NCBI GenBank assembly: GCA_021736545.1
Contig: JAIPFS010000054.1
Coordinates: 1-8,241 of the forward strand
DNA length: 8,241 bases
Reading direction: 5' to 3'
Origin: Spirochaetia bacterium
Lineage (GTDB): Bacteria; Spirochaetota; Spirochaetia; PWKH01
A program made the position numbers and the translations under genes. The notes under the pieces were generated by a model. That model worked only from the letters and a program-made list of their open reading frames with translations, searched no databases and had not been told where the DNA came from. This document shows, in pieces, positions 1 to 6,183 of this stretch; positions within the stretch are counted from its first letter, which is position 1; every line of letters begins with the position of its first letter.

Positions 1-1
1 G

Positions 2-1687
2 GAAAAGGCACTAAATGAGTATGAATTTACACTCATAGATAAGTATCAGCATAAAAAAAATATTCGCATATTTATTGATATAATTCCTGGAACAAATAAT
101 AGTATCGCATCCCTGCTTGATATAAGTGAACAAAGACAATTGGAAGAGGATTTACGTAATACAATCGGTTTATTATCCTCCCTTGTCAATTCAATACCTG
201 ATCTGATTTTTTACAAAAGCCCTGAGGGATTCTATCAAGGCTGCAATCCAAGTTTTGAGCAGTTCATAGGGAAAAATGAAAAAGAGATAATCGGTAAAAC
301 AGATTATGATCTTTTTGACAAAGAGACGGCGGATTTTTTTCGCTTCCATGATAAGAAAATGTTTGCCCAGATGGAAGCAGCCAGAAATGAGGAATGGATA
401 AACTATCCTGATGGTGAAAAAGTTTTATTAGAGACCATTAAAGCTCCCTACAAAAATGCTGATGGAAAACTCCTTGGCTTGATTGGAATCGGCAGGGATA
501 TTACAGCCCGCCGAAAAGCGAATGATGAGAAAGAAAACTTAATAAAACAGCTGCAGCATATCCAGAAATTAGAATCAATTGGTCGCTTGGCTGGCGGCGT
601 TGCCCATGATTTCAATAACATGCTCAATGTCATTACCGGATTTACTGATTTATCCCTGGAGCAGACTCCGAAAGCTAATCCAATTTATTCGCACTTGACG
701 GAGGTACAAAATGCAGCTCAGCGTTCTGTAGATATTACGAAAAAACTCCTTGCATTTGCTCGAAAACAGAATATTGAGCCGAAAAAAATTGATCTGAATA
801 AAACCCTTGCAAACATGCTGAAAATGCTGAGACGTTTAATTGGTGAAAATATTAAACTGGATTGGGTTCCGGATGATGCACTCTGGCCGATACAGGCTGA
901 CCCGAGCCAAATTGACCAGATTATCACAAACCTTTGTATTAACGGTAGAGATGCTATTGATGGAGAGGGAGAAATCTCAATCGAAACCAAGAATATCTCT
1001 TTAGATGAGGAGTACTGCGCCAACCATGTTGGTTTCCTGCCCGGCAATTTTGTTGTGCTAACAGTTACTGATAACGGCTGCGGAATGGATAAGGAGACCC
1101 AAAGCAATATTTTTGAGCCCTTCTTCACCACGAAAGACGTTGGAAAGGGATCTGGACTGGGATTATCTACGGTATATGGAATTGTTAAGCAGAATAAAGG
1201 CTTTATAAACATTTACAGTGAAATCGGCGGCGGTACGTCTTTCAGGATATACCTGCCCCGCTATGCAGATACCAGTAAAGAGTATGAACAAATTCCTCAT
1301 TACAAAACACCAAAGGGTAATCGAGAAAGCATACTCATTGTTGAAGATGAGCAGTCAATCAGAATGCTGACAAAATGGATGCTGGAGAAATTGAACTACT
1401 CGGTAGTTGTCGCAGACTGTGCCGAGAATGCTATTTCAATTGCTGAAAACCAAGAGAATAATATAGACATGCTTATTACTGATGTAGTCATGCCAGAAAT
1501 GAATGGAAGGGATTTATCAGAAAGACTGAAGAAGATCATACCTCAGCTTAAAGTTTTATATATGTCCGGCTATACGGCTAATGTAATTGTTCACAAAGGG
1601 ATACTGGAAAAAGGCCTGCACTTTATGCAGAAACCGTTTTCGCAGTTTGACCTTGCCGCTAAGGTGAGAGAGACTCTTGATGATTAA
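2..1687 (+). CDS. Hybrid sensor histidine kinase with PAS domains and C-terminal receiver, 5'-truncated by the window
   Basis: This is a signal-transducing kinase that should autophosphorylate on His and pass phosphate to its own receiver domain. The frame is open to the left edge. The first 46 codons read like the end of a PAS/PAC domain and finish in the typical DISEQRQLEEDL linker, so the TTG at 140 is internal and the N-terminus is missing. A second PAS domain spans about 170-520. The H-box GGVAHDFNNML has its phospho-His codon at 605-607. The ATP-binding domain shows an N-box (NLCINGRDAI), TDNGCGMD, FEPFFTTK and GKGSGLGLSTVYGIV. The receiver starts near 1328 with LIVEDE. It has the phospho-Asp codon at 1481-1483 (ITDVVMPEMNG) and a conserved Lys in MQKPF. 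HDFNN-type kinases of this layout are common and their stimuli are mostly unknown. No membrane segment is visible in the part present. The gene stands alone here and converges on the ABC permease gene. Confidence 0.95.
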   Translation, partial: EKALNEYEFTLIDKYQHKKNIRIFIDIIPGTNNSIASLLDISEQRQLEEDLRNTIGLLSSLVNSIPDLIFYKSPEGFYQGCNPSFEQFIGKNEKEIIGKTDYDLFDKETADFFRFHDKKMFAQMEAARNEEWINYPDGEKVLLETIKAPYKNADGKLLGLIGIGRDITARRKANDEKENLIKQLQHIQKLESIGRLAGGVAHDFNNMLNVITGFTDLSLEQTPKANPIYSHLTEVQNAAQRSVDITKKLLAFARKQNIEPKKIDLNKTLANMLKMLRRLIGENIKLDWVPDDALWPIQADPSQIDQIITNLCINGRDAIDGEGEISIETKNISLDEEYCANHVGFLPGNFVVLTVTDNGCGMDKETQSNIFEPFFTTKDVGKGSGLGLSTVYGIVKQNKGFINIYSEIGGGTSFRIYLPRYADTSKEYEQIPHYKTPKGNRESILIVEDEQSIRMLTKWMLEKLNYSVVVADCAENAISIAENQENNIDMLITDVVMPEMNGRDLSERLKKIIPQLKVLYMSGYTANVIVHKGILEKGLHFMQKPFSQFDLAAKVRETLDD

Positions 1688-1748
1688 TAGATAGAAAATT
1701 GAAGTACAAATTTCAGGTAATGCTTCTGTAGTACTGTCACAACAAAAA

Positions 1749-1780
1749 TCCTTTACTGATATCTCCTTTACTGATATCTC
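1749..1780. repeat. 15-bp perfect tandem duplication at the permease 3' end
   Basis: The unit CTTTACTGATATCTC occurs twice back to back (1751-1765 and 1766-1780), and the match runs 2 bp further left. On the minus strand the right copy encodes the last residues and the TAA stop of the permease. The unit is a multiple of three, so the left copy adds a second in-frame TAA 15 nt downstream. This looks like a recent slippage duplication. Confidence 0.9.
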
Positions 1781-3006
1781 ATCCACTTAATTATTTCCCG
1801 GAATGTATGACGGTTTCCCGTAAGCAGGATACCGACTCGGAAAATTCGTGCCGCACCGTAAATCATCAGAATAATAGAAATAATCAGTATTAGAAAACAT
1901 AGAAGCAGTTCCCACACAGCAGGCATATTTACCAGAACCCGGGTGAACATCACCATGGGGGAAGTAAGCGGAAAATAGGAAAGGATTACACTGAAAACTG
2001 AATCAGGGTTCATAACTATGGGAGACATCATAACCATGGGAAATACAAGGAACATAATAAGCGGCCAGGCTAGCTGACCAAGATTCTGTTCATCCTCCGC
2101 CGCCGATCCCAGGGCAGCATATGCTCCGGCGTAGAGGGAAAATGCCATGAGGAAAAACAGCAGGAGAAAGCCCAAACTTACCGCATTCAGACTTGCCGGC
2201 AGGCTAATATCAAACTGGGGTCCCAGAAAGAGAACGATGAGCAGACCGGTACTGATCCAAATGAGATATTGGAGAAGGCCTGCAGCCCCGATTCCGAAAA
2301 TTTTCCCGAACATTATTTCATGGGGGCGAGCTGAAGAGAGGAGTATTTCAACTGTTTTTGAAGTCTTCTCTATTACTATTGATCTCCCAATCATCTGTCC
2401 GTAAAGGAGGATTGACATATATAGTAAGAGAATAAAAGAGATTGCCGTTATCATGATGCTGAAGATTCCCTGGCTCTCCTCTTCATCTCCGGATTTACTC
2501 AGTTTTTTCACCGTCATATCCGGTACAGAAGAAAGTTGCTTAATCTCTTCAGGTTCAAAACCGGCTGAAGACATGCGCTGGGAGACAGTATAATTTCCAA
2601 GGACTGATTTAATGGTCTCAGAAATAACCACATCCGTTCCAGTTTTTGAGTAATAATAAAAGGTTTCCGCTTCCAGCATATTCTCAGGAATCTCAAGGAT
2701 TCCCTGCATATTCTTCTCCTCCAGCAGTCGCTCCTTCATTTCTTCCAGACTGCTGCCCTCTTCAATTATAACGCCTTTATCGCTGAAAGCCGCCTGCAGA
2801 ACAGCGCTTACTTCCGGATTTGAGCCGACAACACCGATTACTGACCCCTCCTGCAGGTTATCCATGCGACTCGATAAGAGACTGGGAATGACAGATACGG
2901 CTAATATGAGAAAGGGGCCAAGGATAGTGATAATGATAAATGTCCGAGTTGCCGTAATTCCATGAAATTCATGCCTGGCTATGGTAAAAAGTTTCTTTCT
3001 TCTCAT
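1768..3006 (-). CDS. ABC-2 type transporter permease, NatB/YhaP-like
   Basis: Membrane subunit (412 aa) of an ABC exporter, expected to pair with the ATPase encoded just upstream. It has one N-terminal membrane segment (about residues 21-43), then a large soluble extracytoplasmic region (about 45-180). A cluster of hydrophobic segments follows (about 182-205, 238-260, 275-298, 312-332, 336-356 and 366-388). This layout is typical of the ABC2_membrane_3 family that includes the Na+ exporter subunit NatB. The cytoplasmic motif EKTSKTVEILLSSARPHEI, followed by GKI, matches the conserved coupling motif of ABC-2 permeases. The ATG at 3006 is preceded by GGGGAG at 5-nt spacing, supporting this start. 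The substrate cannot be read from sequence: sodium, a drug or a peptide are all possible. The gene ends inside a 15-bp tandem duplication. Confidence 0.9.
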   Translation of the reverse strand: MRRKKLFTIARHEFHGITATRTFIIITILGPFLILAVSVIPSLLSSRMDNLQEGSVIGVVGSNPEVSAVLQAAFSDKGVIIEEGSSLEEMKERLLEEKNMQGILEIPENMLEAETFYYYSKTGTDVVISETIKSVLGNYTVSQRMSSAGFEPEEIKQLSSVPDMTVKKLSKSGDEEESQGIFSIMITAISFILLLYMSILLYGQMIGRSIVIEKTSKTVEILLSSARPHEIMFGKIFGIGAAGLLQYLIWISTGLLIVLFLGPQFDISLPASLNAVSLGFLLLFFLMAFSLYAGAYAALGSAAEDEQNLGQLAWPLIMFLVFPMVMMSPIVMNPDSVFSVILSYFPLTSPMVMFTRVLVNMPAVWELLLCFLILIISIILMIYGAARIFRVGILLTGNRHTFREIIKWMRYQ

Positions 3007-3025
3007 AGTATCTCCCCATTGCCTA

Positions 3026-3061
3026 TCTCTTCCTGTATCTTTTCTCTTCCTGTATCTTTTC
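3026..3061. repeat. 17-bp tandem repeat between ATPase and permease genes
   Basis: The unit TCTCTTCCTGTATCTTT is repeated perfectly (3026-3042, 3043-3059), and the 17-nt period continues to 3061. It fills more than half of the 66-nt gap between the ATPase stop and the permease start. It lies just upstream of the permease ribosome-binding site, so it is probably transcribed as part of the operon mRNA. No hairpin was evident in it. Confidence 0.9.
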
Positions 3062-3072
3062 GTATCACTTTT

Positions 3073-3960
3073 TTATTTCTTAACTAATGACACAAAAATA
3101 CTATGGAGCGATGGTGATGCAATTTCAAATTTTCTTATAGAGAGCCGTCCAGCCAGAGATTTCAGCAGGACATTTGAATCAGCCTCTTCTTTAAGATCTA
3201 TTTCAAAATATCGCGGATACCGAATAACCTTTTCAACTTCCGGAAGCCCGTCAATGAAGCTTCCATCACCGGAAAATTCTATTGTCACCGACCGTTTCCC
3301 GAATCGATCCTTTATTTCGTTGAGGGAACCGGATAAAAGCTCTTTCCCTTTATTTACGAGTAAAATATTACTGCAGATTTTTTCTGCCTGTTCCATAATA
3401 TGGGTTGAAAAGAGCACGGTCTTACCCTGATCGGCAATTTCCTGTATGGCATTTCGTAAGAGGTCCGTACTCACCGGATCAAGGCCTGAGAATGGTTCAT
3501 CAAAAAAAACTATTTCAGGGTCATGCACAACGGATGCGATAAACTGCACTTTCTGGGCCATACCTTTTGAGAGTTCTTCAATCTTGCTTTTTTTCCAATC
3601 CTGGAGATCGAAGGTATCAAGCCAGTAGTCGATATTTCTTTGAATCTGATCATCAGGCTTGCCCTTGAGCCTGCCGAGATAGAGGAGCAGGTCATTAACC
3701 CGTTTCTTTTTATACAAACCCCTCTCTTCAGGCAGATAGCCGATCCTATCCTTATCCTCATCCCTTAGAACTTTCCCGTCAAAAAGGATACTGCCCTGGT
3801 CAGGAGCGATAATATTCATGATCATTCTGATGATGCTGGTCTTACCGGCTCCATTCGGCCCAAGAAGTCCGAATATTTCACCCCTCCTGGTAGAAAAGGA
3901 GACTTCGTTTACGGCAGTTATATCGCCGAATTTTTTTGTAACCTGCTTCAGTTCTATCAT
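3073..3960 (-). CDS. ABC transporter ATP-binding protein, NatA-like
   Basis: Cytoplasmic ATPase (295 aa) that should energise the permease encoded 66 nt downstream. Walker A is GPNGAGKT at residues 34-41. The Q-loop region reads IGYLPEERGLY (73-83), the form seen in the NatA/YhaQ subfamily. The signature is LSKGMAQKVQF (130-140), where LSKGM replaces the usual LSGGQ, as is common in this subfamily. Walker B is IVFFDEP with catalytic Glu155, the D-loop is SGLD, and the switch His is in STH (187). The last ~80 residues resemble the C-terminal domain (DUF4162 type) of NatA-like ATPases. The only reasonable start is the ATG at 3960. Its nearest Shine-Dalgarno match, GGGAG, lies 12 nt upstream, a long spacing that suggests modest initiation. 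It follows the mevalonate kinase gene after 90 nt, so co-transcription is possible but not shown. Confidence 0.95.
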   Translation of the reverse strand: MIELKQVTKKFGDITAVNEVSFSTRRGEIFGLLGPNGAGKTSIIRMIMNIIAPDQGSILFDGKVLRDEDKDRIGYLPEERGLYKKKRVNDLLLYLGRLKGKPDDQIQRNIDYWLDTFDLQDWKKSKIEELSKGMAQKVQFIASVVHDPEIVFFDEPFSGLDPVSTDLLRNAIQEIADQGKTVLFSTHIMEQAEKICSNILLVNKGKELLSGSLNEIKDRFGKRSVTIEFSGDGSFIDGLPEVEKVIRYPRYFEIDLKEEADSNVLLKSLAGRLSIRKFEIASPSLHSIFVSLVKK

Positions 3961-4050
3961 AGATACTATGTACTCCCAAACTTCTTTTCCTCTGCTGCAT
4001 GTTTCAGTATTCTACTCGATTTTCCGATTTATTTACAGAGAAAAAATTAT

Positions 4051-5031
4051 CTATTTGAGAATCTGAAAATCAATTGGATCTGTTGGCTCACCGCCGATTG
4101 AAGCACGTATTGTAGCAATTCCTCTCTCCTCAAATGCAGAGGCCACGCGCTCCTGCAGCTCCTTACCGGGAGTAAGAGCCAGCATATACCCTCCTCTGCC
4201 TCCGCCGGTTACTTTTGCTCCATAGGCACCAAGAGAATTGGCTAAATCACACAATTCAATAAGCTTTTCATGGGATAAGCCCATCTCTTTCAAAATCTCA
4301 TGGTTTTCGTTCATTATCTGTCCCGTTCGTTTCAGATCACCCTGAGAAATGGCTTGTCCGAGTTCTTCAACTTGTTCGCGAATGCGAGCCAAGCGACTGT
4401 TAAATACCTCGGGACTGCTTCTCTCCTGCTCCTCAAGAAATCCTTTCAAGGATGCTGTATTGGAAGTTATACCGCTGTTCCCCAGGACAACTTCAATCGG
4501 CTTTGAAAGATGTATTCTGGTAAACTGCTTCACTTCATTCGGGAGGATTTGGTACTTTATCACCCCCCCATATGTTGAAACCGTATTATCCAAACCGCTG
4601 GGAAGTCCATGATAGCCGAACTCGCCCTCCCATGCGGCATGATTCACATCCAGGATATCCATATCCAGCTTAAACAGATCATTACACGCCCGTACAAAAG
4701 AGACACAAATGGCTGCACTTGCGCCGACACCGCTTCCAGCAAGGAGATCCCCTTCAACAGTAATTTTTATAGGGTTTTTCTCCAGATCGAGACCCATCAC
4801 TGAAACCATTCTGTCAAAAGATGCTTTGCAGTCCTCTTCTTTCGCCTTTTTATATCCCGGTACTTCAATTCTTCTGTCATCGAGGATCCAGCCGGAGCCT
4901 GTATCCCTAATTTCAACTCTGCATGCAGTCTGGAAGGGTATAGCTGCTAAAATCGCCGGGATATTCCATAATACAAACTGATCTCCGATTAAAATTGTTT
5001 TTCCGAATCCTTTTCCTTTACCTTCTTTCAC
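4051..5031 (-). CDS. mvk: GHMP-family kinase, probable mevalonate kinase
   Basis: Predicted to phosphorylate mevalonate with ATP in the mevalonate route to isoprenoid precursors (326 aa, usual for the family). The N-terminal motif is GKTILIGDQFVLWNIPAI, with Lys11 in the position of the family's N-terminal Lys. The ATP loop is GDLLAGSGVGASAA (94-107), with Ser105 matching the Mg-binding Ser of GLGSSAA. The stretch GLPSGLDNTVSTYGG (142-156) carries the catalytic Asp148 and is the best sign of mevalonate kinase rather than other GHMP kinases. The C-terminal glycine motif is VTGGGRGGYMLALT. The usual GEHFVVYG reads GDQFVLWN here, so the assignment is probable, not certain. The start is GTG, chosen because GAGGAGGG lies 5 nt upstream. 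A G7 tract encodes the Gly pair in TYGGV (4563-4569). No other mevalonate-pathway gene is in the window. Confidence 0.8.
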   Translation of the reverse strand: MKEGKGKGFGKTILIGDQFVLWNIPAILAAIPFQTACRVEIRDTGSGWILDDRRIEVPGYKKAKEEDCKASFDRMVSVMGLDLEKNPIKITVEGDLLAGSGVGASAAICVSFVRACNDLFKLDMDILDVNHAAWEGEFGYHGLPSGLDNTVSTYGGVIKYQILPNEVKQFTRIHLSKPIEVVLGNSGITSNTASLKGFLEEQERSSPEVFNSRLARIREQVEELGQAISQGDLKRTGQIMNENHEILKEMGLSHEKLIELCDLANSLGAYGAKVTGGGRGGYMLALTPGKELQERVASAFEERGIATIRASIGGEPTDPIDFQILK

Positions 5032-5125
5032 GTTTTCCCTCCTCGGTCTCTAATATTTGTTCAATTTCCTGAATAAGCTGTTTTTCCTTTCCAATTTCTA
5101 TTGATGCAGCTGCAGAATACCCCAA
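5018..5125 (-). pseudogene. Out-of-frame C-terminal continuation of the DHH gene
   Basis: In the frame shifted by one base from the DHH gene, the stretch downstream of a TGA at 5128-5126 stays open to a TAA at 5020-5018. It reads SAAASIEIGKEKQLIQEI and then EQILETEEGKRERR. The AAxSI start followed by a charged helix resembles the usual end of DHHA1 domains (a GGHxxAAG-like motif, a strand, then a KE-rich helix). Codon choice looks like real coding sequence. The in-frame tail of the DHH gene over the same bases (CSCINRNWKGKTAYSGN) does not resemble the family. With the frame corrected, the phosphoesterase would overlap the kinase GTG by 14 nt. A mutation, an internal deletion or a sequencing/assembly error would all explain it. 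Confidence 0.6.
5037..5044 (-). promoter_or_regulatory. Strong Shine-Dalgarno fixing the GTG start of the mevalonate kinase
   Basis: The minus strand reads GAGGAGGG followed by AAAAC and then the GTG at 5031. A near-perfect anti-16S match at 5-nt spacing supports the non-ATG start. The site lies inside the out-of-frame continuation of the upstream DHH gene, which would favour translational coupling. Confidence 0.75.
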
Positions 5126-6014
5126 TCATTTTCACCCCCATCGGTTGAAATCGATTCTTTACATTAAACCACTGAAGGTGTTCTGTGGTTTGCAGATTTT
5201 GTTTTAATTCGGTAATTTCCCTGGTAAAAATTTGATCTCTTGTTTTTCTTAATTCTTCAATAAAGCTGCGGTTTTTCTGACTCATGCCATTCCTGCATAT
5301 CTCTATTCCTGTGGATACACCATTACTGTAATACCCTACTCCCCCCGCAGTATCCAGCATATCGCACAGCTCTCCAGCGCTGTATTCTTCTCCACCAAGT
5401 CGGATAAAATATGATTCACCTGAAGTTTCAGAAACTATTCTTGCAGAATTATGCTCAACTGCAGTTTCCATAAGCCTTCGGTTTATTCCAGACAGTGCTC
5501 CATCAACAAAAAAACCGTCACCAATTGCCCCTAAAGCGCCTAGATGTGCATATTGCTGGCCGTTTAATCCAAAACTGCTAAGCAGCCTTTCTGCAAACAG
5601 GTAAGATGTTGCAGAAGCTGAAATATCGCGATCACCCTTTAAGGCGAACAGTTCTCCGTCAATGACAAAAACACGATCATCCATCACTGCTTCCGCCGGA
5701 TGATGATCAAGAATGATTACCAGATTCCTTCCCTGATTCATTTCTGATATCATTGGTGCAATTTTTCCAGCAAAATCTGCAAAAAAAATGATTTTTCCAC
5801 ACTCCGAAAAAATTTTTTCCAGTATCTGCGGATAGGGTTTTTCAATGGAAAAACGGCTTACAGCGTAATCTATATCCTCAAATGCACTTGTTAGTATTGT
5901 CCCTGAACTGATACCATCGGTATCATTGTGATGAAACAAACGGATTTCTTTTTGTTTTTCATTTTTTAAAGAGCATACTGCCGAATCAATAACAGAAAGT
6001 AAATTTTCAATCAT
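5061..6014 (-). CDS. DHH-family phosphoesterase (RecJ-like), probably frameshifted near its 3' end
   Basis: Metal-dependent phosphoesterase of the DHH superfamily, which includes RecJ exonucleases, nanoRNases and cyclic-dinucleotide hydrolases. The substrate cannot be decided here. From the ATG at 6014 the product is 317 aa. Motif I is HNDTDGISS (29-37), motif II FFADFAG (about 78-83), motif III LDHHPAE (103-109) and motif IV GAIGDG (162-167), so the metal-binding set looks intact. ISASATSYLFAE precedes motif IV as in other members. The ATG at 6014 is favoured because GAGG lies 5 nt upstream. Longer versions would start at a TTG and would translate a 12-bp repeat as LNGCLNGC. After MGVKMIGVF the frame seems lost, and a DHHA1-like end continues one frame over to 5018. 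The middle of a normal DHHA1 domain also appears short, so function is uncertain. It is the promoter-proximal gene of the leftward block. Confidence 0.85.
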   Translation of the reverse strand: MIENLLSVIDSAVCSLKNEKQKEIRLFHHNDTDGISSGTILTSAFEDIDYAVSRFSIEKPYPQILEKIFSECGKIIFFADFAGKIAPMISEMNQGRNLVIILDHHPAEAVMDDRVFVIDGELFALKGDRDISASATSYLFAERLLSSFGLNGQQYAHLGALGAIGDGFFVDGALSGINRRLMETAVEHNSARIVSETSGESYFIRLGGEEYSAGELCDMLDTAGGVGYYSNGVSTGIEICRNGMSQKNRSFIEELRKTRDQIFTREITELKQNLQTTEHLQWFNVKNRFQPMGVKMIGVFCSCINRNWKGKTAYSGN

Positions 6015-6019
6015 ATATT

Positions 6020-6023
6020 CCTC
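6020..6023 (-). promoter_or_regulatory. Shine-Dalgarno deciding the DHH gene start
   Basis: The minus strand reads TTGAGGAATAT immediately before the ATG at 6014. GAGG sits 5 nt from the start codon. The upstream in-frame candidates (ATG at 6044, TTG at 6092) have no comparable site. Confidence 0.65.
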
Positions 6024-6043
6024 AAGTATTGGCAAATACCTCA

Positions 6044-6074
6044 TCAAACATCCATTCAAACATCCATTCAAACA
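6044..6074. repeat. 12-bp tandem repeat in the leader of the DHH gene
   Basis: CATCCATTCAAA-type units repeat perfectly with a 12-nt period over 31 bp (about 2.6 copies). The repeat lies between the predicted leftward transcription start (near 6088) and the DHH ATG at 6014, so it should be in the 5' untranslated leader. Translated in the DHH frame it gives CLNGCLNGCL, which does not look like a natural N-terminus. Confidence 0.9.
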
Positions 6075-6083
6075 ATATATGTT

Positions 6084-6131
6084 CGTTTTCAAACATTATA
6101 CAATAGCCGAATGAACGTTTTCAACTATTAT
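6084..6131. promoter_or_regulatory. Two direct CGTTTTCAA repeats, candidate DeoR-family operator
   Basis: CGTTTTCAA followed two bases later by ATTAT occurs at 6084-6099 and again at 6116-6131, 32 bp apart, about three helical turns. The right copy covers the -35 and the left copy covers the -10 and start region of the leftward promoter. DeoR-family repressors commonly bind spaced TTTC-rich repeats next to their own gene, so this is a plausible site for the adjacent regulator. That it is bound by this protein is inference. Confidence 0.45.
6095..6124 (-). promoter_or_regulatory. Sigma70-type promoter for the DHH gene block
   Basis: On the minus strand TTGAAA (6124-6119) is followed after 18 nt by a perfect TATAAT (6100-6095). 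Transcription should start near 6088, giving a leader of about 73 nt ahead of the ATG at 6014. It is the best promoter match seen for the leftward genes. Confidence 0.6.
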
Positions 6132-6147
6132 TTTTCCTGTTCTAGCA

Positions 6148-6176
6148 TTGATTTTGTTAAAGAACCTGAATATAAT
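6148..6176 (+). promoter_or_regulatory. Sigma70-type promoter of the DeoR-family gene, possibly giving a leaderless mRNA
   Basis: TTGATT (6148-6153) is followed after exactly 17 nt by a perfect TATAAT (6171-6176). The ATG at 6184 lies only 7 nt after the -10 box, at the expected transcription start. No Shine-Dalgarno sequence precedes it, so the mRNA would begin at or next to its start codon. Confidence 0.6.
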
Positions 6177-6183
6177 ACCTTGT

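Noticed and set aside
718..1212. 164-codon minus-strand open frame inside the kinase gene
   Set aside because: It lies antisense to the conserved catalytic domain of the kinase, has no recognisable motif, and is a shadow of that gene.
1700..1740. Possible hairpin AGTAC...GTACT after the kinase stop
   Set aside because: The stem is only 5 bp with a loop of about 25 nt and no U-tract, too weak to call a terminator.
2981..3430. 149-codon plus-strand open frame across the ABC genes
   Set aside because: It is antisense to the ATPase and runs through the 17-bp repeat. The composition is low-complexity and no domain is visible.
6044..6074. CRISPR-like repeats
   Set aside because: The repeat units are 9-17 bp and contiguous, without spacers, so they are tandem duplications.
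6015..6092. N-terminal extension of the DHH protein from a TTG (MKTNIYCLNGCLNG...)
   Set aside because: It translates the 12-bp tandem repeat and part of the predicted promoter/start region, and has no ribosome-binding site. The ATG at 6014 has GAGG at 5-nt spacing.
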